Assembly: GCA_030744435.1 (NCBI GenBank)
Contig: JASLQO010000002.1
Span: 124,001 to 188,000 of the forward strand
Reading direction: 5' to 3'
Origin: JASLQO01 sp002327525
GTDB lineage: Bacteria > Pseudomonadota > Gammaproteobacteria > Pseudomonadales > Azotimanducaceae
DNA: 64,000 bases
Part shown: in pieces, positions 17,958 through 26,301 of the stretch
Layout of the letters: each line of letters opens with the position of its first letter
How positions within the stretch are numbered: position 1 is the first letter of the stretch
Notes under the pieces: model-generated
The model's input: the letters and a program-made list of their open reading frames with translations, nothing else
Databases searched by the model: none
Told to the model about the DNA's origin: nothing
Position numbers and translations under genes: made by a program

Positions 17958-18527
17958 ATGGCTAGCTATTCAACAAACGAATTCCGTAGCGGGCTGAAGG
18001 TACTGCTCGAGGGCGAACCCTGTTCGATACTCGAGAACGAGTTCGTGAAGCCCGGCAAGGGACAAGCATTCAACCGCGTTAGGTTCCGCAACCTCAAAAC
18101 CGGCCGGGTATGGGAGCGCACGTTCAAATCCGGAGAGTCCATCGAGGCGGCCGACGTCATGGAGCTCGACATGGAGTACCTGTACAGCGATGGGGAGTTC
18201 TGGCACTTCATGAAGACCGACGGCAGCTTCGAGCAGGTGGCCGCTCCCGAGGCCGCAGTGGCGGATGCACGGGGCTGGTTGAAAGAACAGGACGTCTGCC
18301 AGGTCACGTTGTGGAACGAAGCCCCTATTTCGGTCGTGTTGCCCAACTTCGTCGAATTGGAGGTTACCGAGACAGATCCGGGCATCAAGGGCGACACTGC
18401 CCAGGGTGGCAGCAAACCAGCCACACTCTCGACGGGCGCGACCATACGCGTGCCTCTGTTCGTCAATATCGGCGACGTGCTGAAAATCGACACCCGTACG
18501 GGCGAGTACGTCAGCCGGGCACGCTGA
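17958..18527 (+). CDS. efp: Translation elongation factor P
   Basis: Binds stalled ribosomes between the P and E sites and relieves arrest at polyproline. It is 189 residues with the three-barrel tRNA-mimic architecture: NEFRSGLKVLLEGEPCSI, EYLYSDGEFWHFMKTDG, and the C-terminal PATLSTGATIRVPLFVNIGD. The loop FVKPGKGQAF carries Lys34, the residue that is beta-lysylated by EpmA and EpmB in enterobacteria; pseudomonads with EarP have Arg there. The lysine and the downstream epmA agree with each other. EpmB is not in the window. A possible -10 (TATAGT, 17919-17924) precedes the gene. Confidence 0.97.
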   Translation: MASYSTNEFRSGLKVLLEGEPCSILENEFVKPGKGQAFNRVRFRNLKTGRVWERTFKSGESIEAADVMELDMEYLYSDGEFWHFMKTDGSFEQVAAPEAAVADARGWLKEQDVCQVTLWNEAPISVVLPNFVELEVTETDPGIKGDTAQGGSKPATLSTGATIRVPLFVNIGDVLKIDTRTGEYVSRAR

Positions 18528-18528
18528 C

Positions 18529-19380
18529 TTGTCCAGTCCGCGCGACTGGCGCCCGACCTGTAGTGTTGAGACGATACGCGCGCGCGCGGATATCGTGCAC
18601 CGCATCCGCGCCTTTTTCGGTGCACGCGAGGTGCTGGAAGTGAGCACGCCGACGCTTGGTCACACCACCGTGACCGAACCGGCGGTGGAGAGTCTACGCC
18701 TTGAATCCGGACCATTCCTGCAGACTTCGCCCGAGTACTACATGAAGCGCCTGCTGGCGGCCGGAGCGCCCTCGATCTATCAGATCGGGCCCGTATACCG
18801 GGCTGAGGAGCGAGGCCGCTGGCACAATCCAGAATTCACCATGCTGGAGTGGTATCGCCTCGGATTCAACGATACCGAACTAATGGACGAGGTCGCCGAA
18901 CTGGTGGATGTGGTGCTGGGCGCAGCCCCCTACCAACGACTCACATACAGACAGCTCACCGGAGGTCTCGTGGCGTCGCGGGAGCGGCTGGATCTGGCCT
19001 TCGCGCAAGCGCTGACAGGGCTCGACGAGCGGCGCACTTTCGTTACCGACTACCCTGCGGAACAGGCGGCTCTGGCCCGGTTGCGAGAGGACGATGCCAG
19101 CGTCGCCGCCCGCTTCGAGCTGGTGGTTGATGGTGTGGAACTGGCTAACGGCTATTTCGAACTGGGTGATGCGTCCACACTGCGATGCAGGTTCGAAGCT
19201 GACAATTCAGCGCGCGAGCTTCGCGGGGGAGAGGCGCTTGCACTGGATGAACGCTTTCTCGACGCCATGGCAGGGGGGCTGCCAACGTGCTCGGGCGTCG
19301 CGCTCGGCCTTGACCGTCTGGTGATGCTGGCGGTTGGAGCGAACAGCCTGAGCGAGGTGATGCCGTTTCCCGATGGCTAG
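18529..19380 (+). CDS. epmA: Elongation factor P--(R)-beta-lysine ligase
   Basis: Class II lysyl-tRNA synthetase paralogue without an anticodon-binding domain; it attaches (R)-beta-lysine to EF-P Lys34. Visible motifs are EVSTPTLGHTTVTEPAVESL, LQTSPEYYMKRLLAAG (motif 2 region), IYQIGPVYRAEE, FTMLEWYRLG and the motif 3 segment CSGVALGLDRLVMLA. TTG 18529 starts one base after the efp stop, so the pair is tightly coupled. The product is 283 residues, shorter than the roughly 325 of enterobacteria. The C-terminus ends VMPFPDG, and its stop TAG lies inside the left arm of inverted-repeat element B, so the native last few residues were probably replaced. Confidence 0.93.
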   Translation: MSSPRDWRPTCSVETIRARADIVHRIRAFFGAREVLEVSTPTLGHTTVTEPAVESLRLESGPFLQTSPEYYMKRLLAAGAPSIYQIGPVYRAEERGRWHNPEFTMLEWYRLGFNDTELMDEVAELVDVVLGAAPYQRLTYRQLTGGLVASRERLDLAFAQALTGLDERRTFVTDYPAEQAALARLREDDASVAARFELVVDGVELANGYFELGDASTLRCRFEADNSARELRGGEALALDERFLDAMAGGLPTCSGVALGLDRLVMLAVGANSLSEVMPFPDG

Positions 19381-19568
19381 CCTGGATATTGCACGAGGAC
19401 GCGGCGTTTTGGGTGAGAGATCGTGGTTGTGATGACGGCCGCGAGATCCAGCCAAAAACCGCGAAGGCGCATCTGTCATATTTTGACCACGTTCGAAATG
19501 TAGAAAAATCCATTGAAATCAAAATGATTGGCTTCAACTGCGCCGTACTCGTGCAATATCCGGGCTAG
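19377..19568. mobile_element. CTAG-flanked inverted-repeat element B (MITE-like, 192 bp)
   Basis: Arms of 21 bases at 19377-19397 and 19548-19568 differ at one position (CTAGCCTGGATATTGCACGA versus CTAGCCCGGATATTGCACGA). A second, internal pair CGCGGCGTTTTGG and CCAAAAACCGCG lies inward. There is no coding frame of note. The left arm supplies the stop codon of epmA. The CC(T/C)GGAT ends recall IS1380-type termini, but I cannot assign a family. Confidence 0.75.
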
Positions 19569-19595
19569 GGCCTCAATGCCCTTAAGGCTCCACCT

Positions 19596-20435
19596 TCACC
19601 GTATGCGCTCCGGACCGGCCCATTGGCCGATGACCTCGCCCATGCGCAACCGCGTTCCGGAGCGCAGGTTGGCGTGTGCTTCGAAGCGTCCCTGTTCAAA
19701 ACAGAGAATCACGGTAGAGCCGAGCAGGAAGCGGCCGAACTCGGCGCCGCGTTCGAACGCGACATCGTGTTGGCGCTGTTCCACCTTCCGATAGGGGCTG
19801 ACCGGCGCATCCCAAACGGTCTCGATGCTGCCGACGATCAGGGCGCCCACCATGATCAGTAGCATGTCGCCTGGATTGCCGCGCAACCGGCACACCAGGC
19901 GTTCGTTGCGGCAGAACAGATCGCCGATGGACGCCTCGGAACGGGCGTTGACCGAGAAAAGTTCACCTGGCACTGCTTGCGAATCGGTAAGCGTGAGTTC
20001 CGCCGGGACGTGCACGCGGTGGTAGTCCCGGGGGGCGAGATAGATGGTGACGAATTTGCCGCCATCGAATCCGTGAGCCAGAGATCCCGCCAGGGCTCCG
20101 AGGGAGTAGCGCGTGCCCTTGGCCTGCAGCAGGGTGCCGTGCTCGATATTGCCGAGTTGACTGATCGAGCCGTCGCAGGGGCTGACCACGACGTTCGGCT
20201 GGTCGCAGACCGTCCGCGCACCCTGCGCCAGAGCGCGTGTAAAAAAGGCGTTGAACGAGTCGAACTCCTCAAGACCAGCGTCCGCCTCTTCCATGTTCAC
20301 GTTGTAGAATCGGGTGAAAGCGTGGATTAGCGAACGTCGTACCAGCGGTACCCTCGAGGCAGCCAGCCAGCCAGCCAGGCGCGTGAGTGCGTGTCTGGGC
20401 AGAACGTTTTGCAGTGCGATGAATGGGTGGCTCAT
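19596..20435 (-). CDS. psd: Phosphatidylserine decarboxylase proenzyme
   Basis: Converts phosphatidylserine to phosphatidylethanolamine at the inner membrane. It is a pyruvoyl enzyme made by self-cleavage at Gly239-Ser240 in FLLGSTVIL. The other members of the triad are visible as Asp88 in VVVSPCDGSI and His141 in APRDYHRVHVPAELTL. Length 279 is normal. ATG 20433-20435 overlaps the TGA of the upstream rhodanese gene as ATGA, so translation is coupled. The pairing rhodanese–psd is also the pseudomonad order; rsgA, which accompanies psd in E. coli, is not here. Confidence 0.95.
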   Translation of the reverse strand: MSHPFIALQNVLPRHALTRLAGWLAASRVPLVRRSLIHAFTRFYNVNMEEADAGLEEFDSFNAFFTRALAQGARTVCDQPNVVVSPCDGSISQLGNIEHGTLLQAKGTRYSLGALAGSLAHGFDGGKFVTIYLAPRDYHRVHVPAELTLTDSQAVPGELFSVNARSEASIGDLFCRNERLVCRLRGNPGDMLLIMVGALIVGSIETVWDAPVSPYRKVEQRQHDVAFERGAEFGRFLLGSTVILCFEQGRFEAHANLRSGTRLRMGEVIGQWAGPERIR

Positions 20436-21283
20436 GTCTCGATGGGCAGGTCGGCACGGTTGCCCCACTCCGACCAGGAGCCGTGGTAGGCGCGGATCGA
20501 TTGGAAACCGAGCAGGCGAGCGACCATGTAGGACAGCCCGGAACGATGGTGTGTCTGGCAGTGTGTGATTATCTGCTTCTCGGCGGTAACGCCGACCGCG
20601 TTGAGCAGGCCGTCCAGATTTCGGATCAGACGCATGTCGTGGGCGGGGTCCTTGAGGTGCATCCAGTCCGTGTTCACAGCCCCGGGAATGTGCCCGGCGC
20701 GTGCGGAGCCGCTGCGCTCGCCCCGGTACTCCGCGTCACTGCGCACATCCCAGATCAATTGCCGGGGATCGTCGATGGCCGCCAGCACGTCCTCGATTTC
20801 CGCGATGGGGCCGGTATCGATTGTGAGATGGACCTGCGATGGTGCCGGTACCGCGCCGTTGCCTTGCCGTGCGCTCCGACCGCAGGCGAGCCACGCCTGA
20901 ATTCCCCCATTGAGGTAGTGCCAGTCACGCTTTCCAATTACATCCAGTGTCCAGCAGAAACGCCCGGCCCAGCCACCACCCTCATCATCGTAGGCCACTA
21001 CTTTCTTCGTGAAGTCGAAACCGATGCGACGAAAGAGTGCAGTCAGACGCCCGAGGTCTGGCAAACGGCCGCTGGCTGGCGGCGTGCCGTCGACGAGCTC
21101 CGCCGGGGTGACCAGAATTGCGCCGGGCACGTGCGCTTGAGCGTAGGCCTGCGATGATGCCACGTGCACCAGCAAAAGGTCGTGGTCGAGCTCGAGCAAG
21201 TCGGGTTCGAGGATATGCGCTCTGGAAGAGATGTGCTTTTCTCCGCGTGGGCGAGCAGCTATGTTAACGGAACGACAGGACAA
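20432..21283 (-). CDS. rhdA: Thiosulfate sulfurtransferase (rhodanese, RhdA-like)
   Basis: Transfers sulfane sulfur from thiosulfate or a related donor to a thiophile. It has two rhodanese domains. The first is catalytically inactive (YDDEGGGWAGRFCWTLD, HYLNGGIQAWL). The second has Cys242 in HCQTHHRSGLSYM, the loop characteristic of Azotobacter RhdA rather than the CRxGxR type of mercaptopyruvate sulfurtransferases. IWDVRSDAEYRGE and GHIPGAVN are typical. Only TTG 21281-21283 can serve as a start in this frame. The divergent orn begins 12 bases away, so both promoters must lie inside coding sequence. Confidence 0.88.
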   Translation of the reverse strand: MSCRSVNIAARPRGEKHISSRAHILEPDLLELDHDLLLVHVASSQAYAQAHVPGAILVTPAELVDGTPPASGRLPDLGRLTALFRRIGFDFTKKVVAYDDEGGGWAGRFCWTLDVIGKRDWHYLNGGIQAWLACGRSARQGNGAVPAPSQVHLTIDTGPIAEIEDVLAAIDDPRQLIWDVRSDAEYRGERSGSARAGHIPGAVNTDWMHLKDPAHDMRLIRNLDGLLNAVGVTAEKQIITHCQTHHRSGLSYMVARLLGFQSIRAYHGSWSEWGNRADLPIET

Positions 21284-21295
21284 TCAAGGAATTTC

Positions 21296-21835
21296 GTGGC
21301 TGCCAACCTGGTGTGGATGGATCTTGAGATGACCGGACTCGACCCGGAACGTGATGTCATCATCGAAATGGCGACGATCGTGACCGATTCGGAACTCGAG
21401 ATCATCGAGGAAGGGCCGGTGTTCGCCATCGCGCAGCCGCAGGCGAAACTCGACGCGATGGACGAATGGAACCAGACCCACCATGGTGCCTCTGGGCTCA
21501 TCGATCGCGTACGCCGCGATGGCGTGGCCGAGCGAGAGGCAGAGGCGGTCACGCTCGCCTTTCTCGAGCGTCACGTCGAGCCGCGCAAGGCACCGCTGTG
21601 CGGCAACACCATCTGGCAAGACCGCCGCTTCCTGGTACGCTACATGCCCACCCTCGAGGCACATCTGCACTACCGCAACATCGACGTCTCCAGCATCAAA
21701 GAGCTGGCGCGCCGTTGGAAGCCCGGGCTGCTTGGTGGCTTCAGCAAGAAAAACGCACATACAGCGTTGGCTGATATCCGTGAATCCATCGCCGAACTGC
21801 GCTACTACCGCGAGCACTTTTTCGTCAGGCATTAG
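21296..21835 (+). CDS. orn: Oligoribonuclease
   Basis: DEDDh 3'-5' exonuclease that degrades 2-5 nucleotide RNAs, including pGpG from c-di-GMP turnover, and is normally essential. LVWMDLEMTGLDPERD carries the first Asp/Glu pair (residues 9 and 11). LCGNTIWQDRRFLVRYMP holds the second Asp region, and HTALADIRESIAEL the catalytic His and last Asp. Length 179, as expected. The start is GTG 21296 with AAGGA five bases before it; the longer upstream frame is not conserved. The 3' end overlaps convergent queG by 11 bases. Confidence 0.96.
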   Translation: MAANLVWMDLEMTGLDPERDVIIEMATIVTDSELEIIEEGPVFAIAQPQAKLDAMDEWNQTHHGASGLIDRVRRDGVAEREAEAVTLAFLERHVEPRKAPLCGNTIWQDRRFLVRYMPTLEAHLHYRNIDVSSIKELARRWKPGLLGGFSKKNAHTALADIRESIAELRYYREHFFVRH

Positions 21836-22934
21836 CGTGCCGGATCTTTGTTTCGAGAGCACTGACGGCCCAGTGGATGTGTTCGGCCGCCAGGTCGGAT
21901 GAACCAGGGAGAGCCGAGCGCAGCCTGTCGCGCACTTTGTTGCTACCCGGGCCGTTGCCGAGCGCGATGGCGAGGTTGCGACGCCACATGTCGAAGTTGA
22001 TGCGCCGAATGGGCGAACCTTCTGTGCGTCTCAGAAACTCCGCCTCACTCCAATCGAACAGATCAAGCAACGTGGCTGCGTCCAGCCCGTGACGCGGGGT
22101 AAAATCCACCTCGCAGCTGGATACCGTGCTGCGATTCCACGGACAGTACAGCTGGCAATCGTCGCAGCCGAAGATGCGGTTGCCCATCAGGGGCCTCAGT
22201 TCAGGATCGATTGGGCCCTTGTGTTCGATGGTCAGGTAGGAGATGCAGCGTTTGGCATCCAGCAACCGATTCGCGATCAGCGCATTGGTCGGGCACATCG
22301 TCATGCAGGCCCGGCATGCACCGCAACGGTCCAATACCGTTGCGTCGTCGCTAGGCAGAGGCAGGTTGGTGTAAATCTCACCGAGAAAGAAGAAGCTGCC
22401 GGCGCGGGGGTGGATGAGCAGCGTGTGTTTGCCCATCCAACCGAGTCCGGCCTTGCTGGCGAGCGCCTTTTCGAGCACTGGAGCGGAGTCGGTAAAGGCG
22501 CGGAAGCGATGGTCGATGCGAGCGGCCGCAGCATCGAGAAGTTTCGCCAGCCGCGCCAGCCGGCGTCGGATGACCTTGTGGTAGTCGCGACCGAGAGCGT
22601 AGCGGGAAACGTATGCTCGTGATGGGTCTTCGAGTATCCGCAGCGGTTGCTCGCATTCCGAGGTGAGGTAGTTCATGCGCGTGCTGATCACGCGCAATGT
22701 CCCGGGCAGTAGCTGTTCGGGATGCAGACGTGCCTCGAAGTGCTCGTTCATGTAGCCCATGGCGCCGTGCAGGCCGCGCGCCAGCCAGTCACGCACATGC
22801 GGTTCGTGCGCGCTGAGGTCGACATCGCTCACGCCAAGCTGGTCAAAACCGAATTCTGCCGCCCAGGTGTCGAGCTGACCGCGCAGCGCAAGGGTCTGTG
22901 CGGTACTGAGGGTTGCGATAGTGGCCTCACTCAT
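21825..22934 (-). CDS. queG: Epoxyqueuosine reductase (cobalamin- and Fe-S-dependent)
   Basis: Last step of queuosine tRNA modification, reducing epoxyqueuosine at the wobble base of GUN anticodons. Two ferredoxin-like motifs are seen, CGACRACMTMCPTNA and CDDCQLYCPW. The cobalamin-binding N-terminal part contains GHKHTLL-like sequence (GWMGKHTLLIHPRAGSFFF). Length 369 from ATG 22932-22934 is typical; the upstream extension is unconserved. It is divergent from nnr across an inverted-repeat promoter region and convergent with orn. Confidence 0.94.
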   Translation of the reverse strand: MSEATIATLSTAQTLALRGQLDTWAAEFGFDQLGVSDVDLSAHEPHVRDWLARGLHGAMGYMNEHFEARLHPEQLLPGTLRVISTRMNYLTSECEQPLRILEDPSRAYVSRYALGRDYHKVIRRRLARLAKLLDAAAARIDHRFRAFTDSAPVLEKALASKAGLGWMGKHTLLIHPRAGSFFFLGEIYTNLPLPSDDATVLDRCGACRACMTMCPTNALIANRLLDAKRCISYLTIEHKGPIDPELRPLMGNRIFGCDDCQLYCPWNRSTVSSCEVDFTPRHGLDAATLLDLFDWSEAEFLRRTEGSPIRRINFDMWRRNLAIALGNGPGSNKVRDRLRSALPGSSDLAAEHIHWAVSALETKIRHANA

Positions 22935-22940
22935 GGCGGC

Positions 22941-23014
22941 ACTATATGGCACCTGCGGCAGCCGATCACGCATGTGCGGGAGATGGTTCGAGATGTCGGG
23001 AGGTGCCATATAAT
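22941..23014. promoter_or_regulatory. Divergent queG/nnr promoter region with perfect 12-bp inverted repeat
   Basis: TATATGGCACCT (22943-22954) and AGGTGCCATATA (23001-23012) are perfect inverted copies 46 bases apart. The right copy runs into TATAAT (23009-23014), a consensus -10 placed well for nnr at 23036. The left copy reads TATAGT on the minus strand, only about six bases from the queG ATG, which would give a nearly leaderless transcript. -35 matches are weak on both sides. Confidence 0.6.
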
Positions 23015-23035
23015 GGGCTGGAACGAGGACGAGCG

Positions 23036-24520
23036 ATGACAGAATTCAGTACGGGTGGCGGTATGGACGTCTATCTCGCGAGCGAGTGCCGGGAGTTGGA
23101 CCGTATAGCCATCGAAGAAGAGGGTATCGAGGGCTTCGAACTCATGCGGCGCGCGGGTCAGGCCGCCTTCAACGAGCTGGCCCGCCGGTGGCCCGATGCC
23201 GGGTCGGTCAGCGTTGTGTGCGGAAAAGGCAACAATGCCGGTGATGGCTACGTCATCGCCGGGCTTGCGCGGGAAAGCGGATTTGACGTGCAGCTGCTGC
23301 AGCTCGATGTGGGTGTGCTCTCCGGCGATGCCGCACTGGCGGTGGAGTTCGCGGCACGGCGCGGCGTGACTGCGCAGCCTGGCGACGGCGAGCTGCGCGG
23401 GGATGTGATCGTGGATGCCTTGTTGGGCACGGGTTTGAGCGGCGAGCTACGCGAGCCCTATCGCTCGGCGGTGCAACGGATTAATGCAGTTGGTTGCGGT
23501 GTACTGGCCGTGGATATCCCAACCGGCGTACTGGCCGACACCGGCATGGTGCTCGACCCGGCGGTGCGTGCCGATGTGACGGTCAGTTTCATCGGGCGCA
23601 AGGTCGGCCTGCACACGGGGCCAGGGCTCGACTGCTGTGGGGAGGTGGTGCACGACACCCTTGGGGTGAGTGACGCGGTCTTCGATGCTTTGCCGGGATG
23701 TCCTTTGCTGCGCTGGAGTGGGGACCTTCTGCCCGTGCGACCGATCAATGCCTACAAACAGGGCGTGGGGCACCTGGTGATCGCGGGTGGAGACTATGCC
23801 ATGAGCGGGGCGGTATTGCTGGCCGGGGAGGCGGCGCTGCGCGCCGGTGTGGGACTCGTCAGCATCCTGACTCACCAGGAGCATGCGGCGGGTATCGTGT
23901 CGCGTCGGCCGGAACTGATGGTGAGAAACGCATCTGACGAGCAAGTCGTGCGCGGCCTTCTGGGGGCGGCGAGCGCGGTGGTCCTCGGACCGGGCCTCGG
24001 TCGTAGTTCGTGGGCCGGGGCTCTGTACCGGCGGGTAGTGGCGGCCAACAAGCCAACCCTGATTGATGCGGACGGTCTGCGCATCGCGGTGGAAGATGGC
24101 AGACCTGTGCTCGACGAGGTGCTCATCACCCCGCACGCGGGCGAAGCGGGTGCACTGCTTGGCTGCGGCAACGCCGAGATCAACGAAGACAGACTGGATT
24201 CGGCGCGCCGGCTCGGCGAGCGCGTTGGCGGCGTGGCGGTGCTGAAAGGGGCGGGCAGCGTCATCGCCGATGCTCAGAACGTTGTGGGTATTGTGGCGCA
24301 TGGCAATCCGGGCATGGCCAGCGCAGGCATGGGCGATGTGCTCAGTGGCATTGCCGGTGGATTTCTGGCGCAGGGGCTCAGCCTGAAGGCGGCGGCCGTG
24401 GCGGGAGCGACACTACACAGCGCCGCGGGCGATGCGGCAGCCAGGTGCGTCGGGCAACGTTCTCTGTTGGCCAGCGACGTGACGGATGCGATGATCGAAT
24501 TGCTGAAAGGTTCCGGTTGA
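23036..24520 (+). CDS. nnr: Bifunctional NAD(P)H-hydrate epimerase / ADP-dependent dehydratase
   Basis: Repairs hydrated NAD(P)H. The N-terminal YjeF_N epimerase domain (about residues 1-215) shows VCGKGNNAGDGYVIAGLA, DALLGTGLSGELREPY and VDIPTGVLADTG. The C-terminal ribokinase-like dehydratase (about 225-490) shows KQGVGHLVIAGGDYAMSGA, LIDADGLRI, TPHAGEAGALLG and the nucleotide motif NPGMASAGMGDVLSG. Length 494. The start ATG has GAGG upstream and begins just before the epimerase domain. It overlaps tsaE by four bases, as in E. coli yjeF–yjeE. Confidence 0.95.
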   Translation: MTEFSTGGGMDVYLASECRELDRIAIEEEGIEGFELMRRAGQAAFNELARRWPDAGSVSVVCGKGNNAGDGYVIAGLARESGFDVQLLQLDVGVLSGDAALAVEFAARRGVTAQPGDGELRGDVIVDALLGTGLSGELREPYRSAVQRINAVGCGVLAVDIPTGVLADTGMVLDPAVRADVTVSFIGRKVGLHTGPGLDCCGEVVHDTLGVSDAVFDALPGCPLLRWSGDLLPVRPINAYKQGVGHLVIAGGDYAMSGAVLLAGEAALRAGVGLVSILTHQEHAAGIVSRRPELMVRNASDEQVVRGLLGAASAVVLGPGLGRSSWAGALYRRVVAANKPTLIDADGLRIAVEDGRPVLDEVLITPHAGEAGALLGCGNAEINEDRLDSARRLGERVGGVAVLKGAGSVIADAQNVVGIVAHGNPGMASAGMGDVLSGIAGGFLAQGLSLKAAAVAGATLHSAAGDAAARCVGQRSLLASDVTDAMIELLKGSG

Positions 24521-24966
24521 GCGCGCTGCCCTCGGGGCGATATCTTCCGGATGAGCACGCGACCGAGGCATTGGGCGTCGAGCTTGCACAATGGTTGGCC
24601 GATCCGGTCAATAGTGCCGACAAGGCCCTTGTCTACCTGCATGGTGAGCTTGGTGCTGGAAAGACTACCCTCGTGCGCGGCATACTGCGGGGCTTGGGCC
24701 ACACCGGGGCGGTCAAGAGTCCAACGTACACGCTGCTCGAGCCGTATGACGCGCAAGCTCTCTATCATTTCGATCTATATCGCATCGCCGACAGTCGGGA
24801 ACTGGAGTTCATCGGCATGGACGATCTGCTGGCCGAAAACGTGGTCAAGGTGGTGGAATGGCCGGAAAGAGGTGGGGACCGGCTCCCCCGCCCCGATGTC
24901 GAGGTGTATCTCGAGGTTGATGGTAAGGCACGCCGCGCCCGCCTGCAGGCGGGCGACCCGGCGTAA
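24517..24966 (+). CDS. tsaE: tRNA threonylcarbamoyladenosine biosynthesis ATPase TsaE
   Basis: ATPase that works with TsaB and TsaD to make t6A37 on ANN-decoding tRNAs. Walker A is LHGELGAGKTTLVRG; SPTYTLLEPY and YHFDLYRI follow, and LEFIGMDDLL and VVKVVEWPERG (the conserved W-P-E) are family marks. Length 149 with the TTG start at 24517, which overlaps the nnr stop and has AAAGG six bases upstream. An open frame extends to 24445 but is not conserved. Confidence 0.93.
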   Translation: MSALPSGRYLPDEHATEALGVELAQWLADPVNSADKALVYLHGELGAGKTTLVRGILRGLGHTGAVKSPTYTLLEPYDAQALYHFDLYRIADSRELEFIGMDDLLAENVVKVVEWPERGGDRLPRPDVEVYLEVDGKARRARLQAGDPA

Positions 24967-24973
24967 CGGCAAC

Positions 24974-26293
24974 GTGAAGCCAGTCTCTTGCGCTGTTGTG
25001 GCATTGGCCTTCTGTGCCCTGGCACCGATATCGGTATCAGCCGCCCAACTCGAAAGTCTGCGCCTGCACGAGAGCCCTGAATACACTCGGGTCGTTTTCG
25101 ATACCACTGCGCCCGTGCGTTACCGGGCCATGGTGTTGGAGAATCCGCATCGTTTCGTCATTGATTTCGAAGATGTGAGCCTCGGTCCCGCCTTCGATCC
25201 GACCGCCGTTGCGCTGGGCCGCGACCGGGTTGACGGGGTACGTGTCGGCAGGCGTGGGGACGGCTATCGGATCGTGCTCGACGTGACCGCGAAACTGCAG
25301 CCGAAAGACTTCACGTTGCTGCCGGTCGACCCCTACGGTCATCGGGTGGTGGTCGATCTATACGACACGGGTGCGCGCGCCGCACCACGTATCGTGGTGA
25401 CGCAACCGCGCGGCAAGCGCGACGTCGTGGTGGCCGTGGACGCGGGTCATGGCGGGGAAGATCCGGGTGCGTTGGGGCCTGGCAGGCTGCAGGAGAAAAC
25501 GGTGGTGCTCAGCATCGCACGCAAGCTCGAGGCCATGATCGATGCCGAGCCGGGATTCGATGCCTTTCTGGTGCGTGACGGAGACTACTACATCGGCCAC
25601 GCCAAACGGCGACAGATCGCCCGCGATCGGCGAGCCGATCTGTTCGTCTCGATCCACGCCGACGGGTTCGAGAGTTCCCAGCCCAATGGTGCCTCGGTGT
25701 ACACCCTCTCTGACCGGGGTGCCACCAGTGAAACGGCGGCCTATCTGGCGGACAAAGAAAACCGCTCGGACCTCATCGGTGGCGTGGGGACGATCAGCCT
25801 GGACGACAAGCCGGACGGAGTGGCCGAAATTCTGCTCGATATATCGATGGACGCATTTCGTATCAGGAGTATCGAGGTGGGCGGATACATCCTCGAGCAA
25901 CTCGGCAAGACCACGAAATTGCACAAGCAGCGGGTTGAACAGGCGGCGTTTCTGGTGCTCAAGGCTCCTGACGTTGCAAGTGTGCTGGTGGAGACCGGTT
26001 TTATCTCGAACCCTGCGGAGGCACGCAGGCTCAACCAACGCGACTACCAGGAAGACCTGAGCCGAGCCATCGTGCGGGGCATCGCGATCTACATGAATGA
26101 AAAACCGCCCACCGGAACCCTGCTGGCGTGGCAACGAGAACACGGCGGCGTGCGCTACACCATCAGCCGAGGCGATACGCTTTCCGAGATCGCCGTGCGC
26201 TATGGCGTGAGCGCGGAGCGCATACGTCGCGCCAACAAGCTGTCCAACGATGCCATACACGTTGGGCAGGTCATCATCATTCCAGCGGGTTGA
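24974..26293 (+). CDS. amiB: N-acetylmuramoyl-L-alanine amidase with AMIN and LysM domains
   Basis: Periplasmic zinc amidase that splits septal peptidoglycan for daughter-cell separation. After a signal peptide (CAVVALAFCALAPISVSAAQ) come an AMIN domain (about residues 25-130, LESLRLHESPEYTRVVFD), an Amidase_3 domain (about 150-375: VVAVDAGHGGEDPGALG with a zinc His, LFVSIHADGF, SVLVETGFISNPAEA with the catalytic Glu), and one C-terminal LysM repeat (YTISRGDTLSEIAVRYGVS). This is the AmiB arrangement, and the position between tsaE and mutL matches. The active site may be occluded by the regulatory segment and need EnvC/NlpD-type activation, as known for the family. Confidence 0.94.
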   Translation: MKPVSCAVVALAFCALAPISVSAAQLESLRLHESPEYTRVVFDTTAPVRYRAMVLENPHRFVIDFEDVSLGPAFDPTAVALGRDRVDGVRVGRRGDGYRIVLDVTAKLQPKDFTLLPVDPYGHRVVVDLYDTGARAAPRIVVTQPRGKRDVVVAVDAGHGGEDPGALGPGRLQEKTVVLSIARKLEAMIDAEPGFDAFLVRDGDYYIGHAKRRQIARDRRADLFVSIHADGFESSQPNGASVYTLSDRGATSETAAYLADKENRSDLIGGVGTISLDDKPDGVAEILLDISMDAFRIRSIEVGGYILEQLGKTTKLHKQRVEQAAFLVLKAPDVASVLVETGFISNPAEARRLNQRDYQEDLSRAIVRGIAIYMNEKPPTGTLLAWQREHGGVRYTISRGDTLSEIAVRYGVSAERIRRANKLSNDAIHVGQVIIIPAG

Positions 26294-26301
26294 GCCTGTC
26301 C

